Shown piece after piece: positions 56,604 to 64,000 of a stretch of DNA of 64,000 bases. The first letter of the stretch is position 1, and the number at the start of each line of letters is the position of its first letter. The notes under the pieces are model-generated. The model ran no database searches. It was not told the DNA's origin and worked only from the letters and a program-made list of their open reading frames with translations. A program made the position numbers and the translations under genes. Origin of the DNA: Gnetum montanum (Eukaryota > Streptophyta > Gnetopsida > Gnetales > Gnetaceae); assembly GCA_015680685.1 (NCBI GenBank), contig MNCI01014407.1:565548-629547 (forward strand). The letters are read 5' to 3'.

Positions 56604-58590
56604 ATGGCTCTCCTACAAGATTACAATAATGCCACACCTAGTGAAGAAGTTCATTGGATAACCAACGAATTATATGACAATGAAGATTGGAGTAAGCAAC
56701 CCGAGGTGGGGATTTCTTATAAACATAAACCAAAGCAACTTCATCCCACCACACGAAAGCCTAACTTACTTGATGAGGATGAACCCCCACTGGCCACTAC
56801 AAGCCTAAAACAAATACAAGAGGCTGTTCGAATCTCATGTAGGCATCATAAAGAGAGCCGTCTACCCAGGCTTGATTTAAACAACTTCCCTAATTTCTCA
56901 GGATGCTATGACTTAGATTTGCATTAACATTTACAAGCCTTCTACGATGCTTGCGCATGGAACAACATCGATAATGGTTGGCAAAAACTCAAGCTCTTTC
57001 CTATGACACTTGTTGGCCAAGCAAAAGTATGGTATAAATCGTTAAAGCCAAATTCAATACTATGTTGGCCAATAATGGTAGAAGTCTTTAATGAAAGATA
57101 TCAAACCTATGCAAGAGTGTCAACCTTGAGGAAACAAATCCAAGAGTGGAAACAAGCATAACATGAACCCTTGGACATGGCCTTAGAAAGATATTATGCA
57201 TTGTTAAACAACTATCCAGGTCATGGGTTTTTCGAGGAAAGGCTAATATACCATATCATTGATGGGCTTCATGATGCAACAAGTGAGATCCTAGGAATGT
57301 ATGCCCAAGGTCAACTATACGAACTACGAACCCATCAAGTCCAAGAGCTTATTAGGTGGGTAGCAAAAGAAGAAGGAGAAATGGCTAGATGGGAGAGTGT
57401 TGAAAAACATCAATGGGACCAAAGTCTCAACTTAACAAAGGTCCATGATCACAAAAAGGAGAAATCAACCAATCTAAAGGTGGAAGAACCCTCTTTGTGA
57501 GTACAACAATCACTATAGAAAGTCAAGGCAAAGATTAATAAGATGTTGGAATGGATGTATAAAAAGTGTGGAGAATATATCGATATCATTGAAGATAGAG
57601 TTTTGACAATCCAAGAAGCAAGACAAAGTATCACTAGATAATCGAAAAAAAGGGATAAGGAAAATAAGAGCCCAACTACCAATCATATGTATGAATGCAA
57701 CATATGCCTGTACGATCACCCTAAGGGCCAATGCCCAATCTTGTTGCATTTATATAAGCATTGGGGAAACACGTTACATCCCAAGTTCGTACAGAGATAC
57801 TGTGTTCAATCACAGTGGCAACAATCCCAGTCATGGGGGAAACCACCCCTAAACTAGAGACACCCTTCGTATCATCCGAACCCAAACACTTATCTAGTTC
57901 AACATCCTATTTCCTCAACTAGGTCAACATACTCTACCTCACCACATTACTATTCTTCTCAATACTATCGGCCCATTTCCTCAACACAACCACCGCCTTG
58001 TTTACCACACACTTCTTCGAATTTTCAACATTCTCATCCTTTCCCTCCTTATACATCGCCACCAACTATTCCTAAGGTGTCTGCACCATAGCAACAACCC
58101 ACGAATGCTACTTGTGCTACTATTGCCAACAACAGTCAGAGAGCTCCTCAACATCAATGGCATCACTGCTTTAGAAATGACCCTAGAAAGGGACAACACA
58201 ATTTCAAGGCCACTGCAGCCTCCAACTTAGCACAAGTCCAAACCTATGATGCACCCTTATCTTCGAACCCAATGCCTCATGTAACTCCATTAGGGCCACC
58301 AACTCACACTCCAACAACAATACGACCCAATGAACATAGGAATCGAGAGTGACAACCTGATCCTTGCATATCATCTTCCAGTCTCAAACATCATAGTGGG
58401 TCAACTCTTTACCCAAGAACCACATCTTACAAATTTCCCCACTATGCTTACTATAATCAAGTTTGTGAACCCCAATGGGGTAAATATGACCAAGTCCAAA
58501 TATTTCCAACATGCAAGGATCCTCATCTTCCATTTATTAATCCTTGCTAGCCTCAACCATTTAGTTATGGGGGGATATCCCCCATTTTAA
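56604..58590 (+). pseudogene. gag: Element C gag, with few stops
   Basis: The ATG at 56,604 (MALLQDYNN) opens one frame followed past stops at 56,925, 57,159 and 57,498 and several later ones, without a frameshift as far as the zinc knuckle. The gag core is WQKLKLFPMTLVGQAKVWY, FNERYQTYARVSTLRKQIQE and YHIIDGLHDATSEILG, the Ty3/gypsy gag fold. The zinc knuckle is C-x2-C-x3-H-x4-C at 57,696-57,734. A Pro/Ser/Tyr-rich tail follows to about 58,590. Protease, RT, RNase H and integrase are all absent downstream, so element C cannot make its own cDNA. Confidence 0.85.
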
Positions 58591-59940
58591 TAACAAGCAG
58601 GATTAATAAATATTTTTCATTTTCTTTACTTTTTCAATTTTTGTTTTCCATTTTTTTAGTTTTCAATTTCTTGTTTTATCTTTTTACGCTTTTGTAAGTA
58701 ATCTCATCTACGAATAAAACACATGTGGATCTTTGGTTGAGGTGTGTTCTATGTTATCAAGTCTCGAGCGATCAATTATTTGGACAATGAGCCCATTACA
58801 CCCACTCATCCATTCTACAAATAAGAGGTTCTATTCGAGGGTATAGTGATATTCTTGACATTCTTAAAACTTAAAATTAATTTTGTATTCATTGTACCAA
58901 GAATGAAGAAGGATGGACCAAGAGGGTATGATTATGGTGTGACATCAAGGGGACTTGCAGATTCTCTTTGGTAACATTTGTGGGAGTTATCATGCAACGT
59001 GGTTGTACTAAGATCCTTGTAGATCTAACGAAAAAAGGGAGTAAGAGTAATCAAAAGGGCACTAAAAAATCCAATGCTGTTCTAGGGGATCCCACTGGAA
59101 AGACATGCACCCATGCCTAAAGGTTGGCGGCTTCTCTAAATTTAGTAATCAAAAAAGAAAAAAAAAAGAGAAAAGAGAGGGAAGTGCCACAAAACAAAAA
59201 TCACTCCTCCCTTGAATAAAATGCCAAGTGATCGTATGCCTTGTTGTTATGGTACTCTCATAGTTGCTCATCATGGGATGAAATAATGTGATGTCACTAA
59301 TTAGAGGAATGGATTTGGTCCTGATCTTGGAACGACAGGTTAATCACATGTTAATCATCCTTTACATGTAGGATTCATTGTGCCCTGGGTTAGTTAGCTC
59401 ATGTCCCAATCTCTACAATCCCTTTCCATAGTTCATCTCATCTCACTGTTTGTGTAATTGTAGCTCATGTCGTGTGTAACATAGAATTCTTACCTCATTC
59501 CAGTGATATTTACATGTGTGTGTTTTGTGGAATCAGTGCGGATTGCATTTAACGCTTCTAGAGCCCATGGACACTTTTAAGTGTGGTTACACAAGGGCAT
59601 TATAGGTTGAAACCTGCTTTGGGGAGGACCCACTTGTGTAATCTTTTGTAATCTTCACTTATGACACAATTCACACCCACCATTTCTTACCCTCAGCCTA
59701 TTTTTCATAACATTCTTTTCCTATTATTATTATCCCTCCGAATCAACATTCCTATGTACCATCACATAGCCTTTTTCTCTACCACCCAAGGTCCTTATTG
59801 ATAAAACCCACAGATCATTATTCATGCCTTCCAAACCATCTAATTACCCTAGAACCCTTCACCATGTGTCACATGTCCTAATTTCCATTTTTGATTCTAG
59901 GAAAAACCTTCAAAATTCAATATTTTCCCTCAAGCCTAAA
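58591..59940. other. Non-coding spacer of element C
   Basis: Begins T-rich like the copy-A spacer. It shares landmarks with 11,878-13,380: ACATGCACCCATGCCTAAAG (59,100) and GGGGAGGACCCACTTG (59,620). A purine run lies at 59,150-59,185. No ORF is recognised. Confidence 0.6.
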
Positions 59941-60012
59941 CATTGATATTGCATATGCAATGTATCGTACGATATATCGTGTCCCTAGAACTTATAAATA
60001 GGCAACCTCCCT
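59941..60012 (+). promoter_or_regulatory. Internal U3-like promoter of element C, first copy
   Basis: ATGTATCGTACGATATATCG then TATA box CTTATAAATAGG (59,991-60,002). It is interrupted right after by an antisense LTR piece. A second, similar copy follows at 60,610. Confidence 0.5.
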
Positions 60013-60601
60013 GGCAATGGCACCAATGATGAGTGGTGAGGTACCCCCTACACTCAACCATACAAATACGAGTGTTACATGCATGATCCAGTTGAACTCC
60101 GTAGATGGACTAGTTGTGGCATCTAGATAGTTAGCCTTAGGTCGCAGTTCGCTGTCTTCCCACCTGGACTAGTATTAGCTTTGTCACATATGGTTTAGTC
60201 TAGAGTGAGTTGTATGATGTGTTTCTAACCTAATTCTACTCTTGAAGGCAATGGAAGGTAATATTAACTAAGCTAAGAGAGAAAGGGTGAGAGAGAGTCT
60301 CGCTATCCTAAGTGCGATGAGCATCCATTCCTTGATTATCCGTACACACCTTGAACTTTGTGCATGACTATCACTGGGATTACCAAGCACAGATCCTAGG
60401 TACGCTACTGGATTACCAAGTAGTCACACTTAAGTGCTCGTAATCAAGTCGTACTCATTCCGCATTAACAAGGGTTTAGGGTGAGAAGAGATTAACTAGG
60501 AAAGTAGTAAATAACAATTAATTAAATGATTAAGCTAAGTGAATGCTACAATGATGAAGTAATCTCGATCTTTATTTTCGATCATGTGCATGTCCAAGTA
60601 C
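60008..60601 (-). mobile_element. Antisense LTR piece with primer site
   Basis: On the minus strand this reads R/U5 then LTR end ACTCATCA (complement TGATGAGT at 60,027) then a primer site (60,008-60,025, TGGTGCCATTGCCAGGGA). It matches 55,885-56,481 inverted. U3 and the TATA box are missing. It lies between the two copies of the internal promoter. Confidence 0.8.
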
Positions 60602-60609
60602 AATACATG

Positions 60610-60665
60610 TGTGATGTATCATATGCGATATCGTGTCCCCTACGACCTATATATAGGTGACCCCC
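60610..60665 (+). promoter_or_regulatory. Internal U3-like promoter of element C, second copy
   Basis: GATGTATCATATGCGATATCG followed by TATA box CTATATATAGG (60,647-60,657). The motif CGATATCG is the one that fills this element's own LTR U3. Confidence 0.55.
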
Positions 60666-61188
60666 CGCAACACTTAGCTTCATTTTTCACACATCACGTG
60701 GGGGAGTTTTTCAAATTTTTTCTCTACTACTTGTGAGTGTGACACCCTTGCTTTTCTACCTATATCTCACTTGCTGGTACTCTGATTTTAATTCCATCTA
60801 AACTTGCTTGAACCCGGAGTGTTCAACTTAGTCATGGGGGAGGGACACCTACCGAATAGCACCTAAATTTTTTGGAATTTATCATTACCCAAAGGACATT
60901 AGTTATAACACCAAATTCCAAAAAATGATGTACCTAAATGTTATAACACCTAATTATAGCACCCAAATGTTATAACATTTAGAATAATTGTGCCAAAAAA
61001 TCATTGAATCCCTTTAGGTACATCGGGAAATTAAAATTGGAAACCACCTAAGTAAAATAGACTCATTATTACAATCTTTCAGGCAATATCACAAGGAGAT
61101 AAAACAAATTAATTAATTAAGGCAAGTAGTAAGGTATAACTTAACTTCAAAAACAACCTTACTAATGCTTAGCCCCGTGTGATTGTAG
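60666..61188 (+). other. Leader of the element-C third ORF
   Basis: It includes GGGGGAGTTTTTCAAA (like 13,525) and CTTAGTCATGGGGGAGGGA at 60,827-60,845. It ends TGATTGTAG before the ATG, again acceptor-like. Three 'TTATAACACC' phrases occur at 60,905-60,980. Confidence 0.45.
60827..60845 (+). promoter_or_regulatory. CTTAGTCATGGGGGAGGGA motif
   Basis: Best-preserved plus-strand copy of the recurring purine-rich motif, in the leader 180 bases after the internal TATA box. Confidence 0.45.
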
Positions 61189-64000
61189 ATGGCCCTGAAA
61201 CGTGGACAAAAGGAAGGTCCCACTAGAGGTGGAAGCAAACGACCTAGGAGAGGTGGAAGACAAGATCCTACTGGACAACATGCAGAACAGGAGGAACAAT
61301 TGTTCAACATTCATCAAGAGGACCCTTCTATCGTACAGTCTAGGCAAGTAGAAGGAGGAGCTGATGTAATGCCTGAATAGGGACAACATCTCACGTTGCC
61401 CCAAGATTGTGTTCAGGCCATCCATGAAAAGTCCACATTCGCTACGGTGATTGTGGAATTAAACTTTGAATCTTTTGCAAAGTTTGCCCCCGAGGCTATT
61501 AGGGATCACCTCAAAGGGTCTCCCTTATGGCCTACCCTCTTCAAAAGCGGTGCTTGGTACCTAGGGGAGACGTACCAATTCTAGCACAATAGAGAGAAAG
61601 GCACCACTGTCAATATTTATGGTGTGATAGTCAATTTCTCCATGTAGACCATTTTAGAAGTGTTAAACATTCTGAATATAGGTCCCAAGGTTGCTCAGTT
61701 ATCCACATGTTCAGACCTGGATATGCGATGGGATTGGTTAGAAAGGGTGTATGACAGAGATAAGACATTTGGTGAGTTGACGATGGAAGAGAGGATCTAT
61801 TTCAAAATTGGAACTTATCACCTCTTCCCCAAGAAGGGCTTAAAAAGAATCTCAACATATGTAGCAAGAGGATGTGTAGTGCTGATGGGGAAAGTTAATG
61901 TTAACCTGCCTCATCTATACTTAACAGAGATCCTGAGGTGGTTTGAGGAACAGAAGACAAGGAAGATGGTGTTGCCCTTTCCATGTCTTATTAGAAAGCT
62001 ATGCCAATGTGCTAGTATTAGGGGATACACTAATGATGTTCTCCAAAAAGCCCAAAATGCTTCATATGCAGAACTATTAAAGCCACCAGTTGCAAGGAAA
62101 ATTACTAGTGAGACGCTGGGACCAGAAGAAGAAGAAGAAAAGGTGGTTGGACCAACTGCAACTCAACTTGCAAAACCCAGCTAACCTCCAAGTACAGAAC
62201 CCAACCAATAATAGGAAGAAGGTCCTAGCACGGGCTAGGATTAGTCGTCACCGCCACAAGATTATAGACCATCAATGAGCCATCTCAGGGCCATCATCGA
62301 GATGGTTAGTTGGGGAAGTCGTGATGATGCAAATCTCTTCTGTGTCATTGATGATGTCATATAGCCCATAGTTTCTTTGGATCGCACAACGGGTAAAGTG
62401 TCTATTCATATAGAAGCAGGGGAAAGTACTTGCTCACAACAGATCTCAGGAAACATGGCATCTTTCCAAGTGCAATTAGAAATTGGTGAAGGGGCCACTG
62501 TGGTGGTCATGCAACACTAGGATGTTGCGGGAGCTATAGAAGTGATCGTAGACCACATCAAAGAATCGTTCAATGTACCTGTTGTGCCACTGGTAGATCT
62601 TACAAGAGCACAGGATGCTCAAACTTTGGCCAGAACCTCAATGACTCTTGTGGAACATGAGGATGTGCTTGATCGATTACTAAAAACAAGACAAGTAATG
62701 ATGTCCCTGTTTGTTATCCCTCAGGATGTTATGGCAATTCAGTCAAACCTCATTTCCACCAAGGAGAAGATAGTTTTAATAGAAGTGAGGGCCGAGCATA
62801 TTGAAGCAGAGGTGCAAAAATTACAAGAGTAGCTCATGGCCCTACAAGTAGCACAGTGGGATCCTTTACAATTTGTTCCCACAGACTAGCTGGACAACTT
62901 CAGAACTGAGAAACTAACCAAGATATTAACAGAGAATAAAAAGGTGGCTAAAGAAAAAGATAAGGTTTTTTGGGATGCCTCTGCAACATAGGCACAAACT
63001 CATGCGCATCTCAAAGCACTCAATGCCTTATAGGAGGAAAATAAATAGCTTGTTACCGACAACCTTTGGTTGACCTCTATGGAAAAGCAAAAGAATGTTC
63101 TTGAAGAACATTTCCATCAGTTGTGAGAACAATTCATCTGGATCAACCAAGACATAAGTCGATTAGCTAGGGAGAATTGAACCCTCTCAATGGAGGAGGT
63201 ATGCGCAATTTGTCAAAAGACAGCCATTGAAATAAGCACATGGCAAAATGAGGCTAAATGGCATGAAAAGCTAAAGGAGCACTTCTGAGATCAGGTGCGG
63301 ATGTACAAATAGATCCTTGAGAAGAAGATCCATATGGCCAAGGCCCACATCAATGCTATCAATGCTCAACACACTAACTGGTGGGCCATATTGGACACAT
63401 ATGCCTTTGCCCACCAAGCAGAAGTTAAGAACCGAGACTTGCAGATTCAAGATATAACAAAATACATGGAGTTGGCAAACCTATAGTAAGCCATCCTTTC
63501 CATGTTAATAGTAGGGCGTCTGAGAATAGAGCTCAAGCAATAGGTAGCTACCACCTATGTAAAATACAAAGCAGAATTTGCAGAACGCAAGAAGTTATTG
63601 GAAAAATTAGATATCGCAAATTCTGAACTTGAGGTGGTGAAAGCAAGCTACCAAGGATAAAAAGGTGTCACAACAGATCTGGGTTGACGGCTTGTGGATT
63701 TTCAAGAATACAAAGATAAAGCTAGAGCCTACGAAGAGGAACGTTAGGTGTTTGCAGCTTAGTATGTCAATGCTAATCAAATGTTTCCGCAACTACCCTA
63801 CCCATGGGAGGTGCCAACTCCATCAAACATTAAAACATTAGCATGGACGGCATAGGATCCCTGGACCGAAGAGAAGAAACTCTAGGCCATACTTCAACAC
63901 CATAAAGTCCCAAGACTTGGAGCACAAGATAAGGGGAAAGCACCTATGGAGGAGCCACCGCCACCAGGAACTACATGAGTTCCACCAATTTTGTAGCTAT
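61189..64000 (+). pseudogene. Third ORF of element C (~930 codons, truncated by window end)
   Basis: One frame can be followed from the ATG (MALKRGQKEG) to the window edge with no frameshift and about 30 in-frame stops, about 21 of them TAG. N-terminal 60 residues are Gly/Arg/Lys-rich (basic). Residues ~70-330 give HLKGSPLWP, GVIVNFS, MGKVNVNLPHLYL, LPFPCLIRKLCQC and YTNDVLQKA, resembling the plant 'putative plant transposon protein' (Transposase_32-like) family as I recall it. Residues ~450-880 are rich in Glu/Lys/Leu with heptad spacing, a long coiled coil. The last residues are Pro-rich (EEPPPPGTT). Role unknown; a structural or nucleic-acid-binding accessory protein is a guess. Confidence 0.65.

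Noticed and set aside
60008-60601. Integrated minus-strand strong-stop cDNA (tRNA end plus U5-R)
   Set aside because: Tempting because it runs from the primer site back through U5 and R. But its far end lies roughly 130 bases inside the predicted transcript start rather than at it, and it is flanked by duplicated promoter sequence. Kept only as a possibility.
61189-64000. TAG read as an amino acid (altered genetic code or systematic readthrough), because so many stops in one frame are TAG
   Set aside because: The stops are not only TAG (TAA and TGA also occur), they differ between copies A and B, and expected residues at RT sites are Gln and Trp. Methylation-driven C-to-T decay in a plant nuclear genome explains this without a new code.
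1-64000. CRISPR array, phage, plasmid or bacterial defence system
   Set aside because: No regularly spaced repeats, operons or ribosome-binding sites; all recognisable proteins are plant or plant retroelement types.

Overview
This is a nuclear window from a seed plant with a repeat-rich genome. It is AT-rich and full of plant LTR retrotransposons at different stages of decay. It also holds a LINE relic, a PIF1-type helicase relic and a broken copy of a plant DAD1-like phospholipase A1 gene. I cannot name the species; the density of old, point-mutated LTR elements would suit a large genome such as a conifer's, but that is a weak inference. I see no intact host gene, tRNA, rRNA or CRISPR array.

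Layout. Positions 298-22,188 (copy A) and 26,780-55,646 (copy B) are the same block, a few percent diverged and in the same orientation. Each copy contains, in order: a head-to-head pair of LTR pieces; an unrecognised 3.6 kb stretch; a decayed Ty3/gypsy element of Athila/Tat type (LTR, tRNA-Asp-type primer site, gag, RT, RNase H, integrase); a non-coding spacer; a second U3-like promoter; a third ORF; about 5.5 kb of low-complexity non-coding DNA; and a 5'-truncated LINE. Between the copies (22,189-26,779) lie the phospholipase pseudogene, a two-unit tandem repeat, the helicase relic and a 358-bp foldback element.

Copy B differs from A mainly by a Ty1/copia element (41,191-48,354) inserted inside the third ORF. 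Its target duplication is GAACG and its gag-pol frame is nearly intact, with two in-frame stops. Its 3' LTR contains an assembly gap.

From 55,647 a second, distinct Athila/Tat-like element (element C) begins with a well-bounded LTR and a tRNA-Asp primer site. It has gag but no pol, then a spacer like that of A/B, an internal U3-like promoter that carries an antisense LTR piece, and the same third ORF. That ORF is one uninterrupted frame of about 930 codons with about 30 stops and no frameshift, and it runs to the window edge.

The most interesting point is this shared third ORF. It has a basic start (MALKR), a central region resembling the 'putative plant transposon protein' family, and a long coiled coil. 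In each subfamily it sits behind its own TATA promoter, whose upstream motif matches that subfamily's LTR. This suggests an LTR-retrotransposon lineage with two promoters and an accessory 3' protein, here kept even in a derivative that has lost pol.
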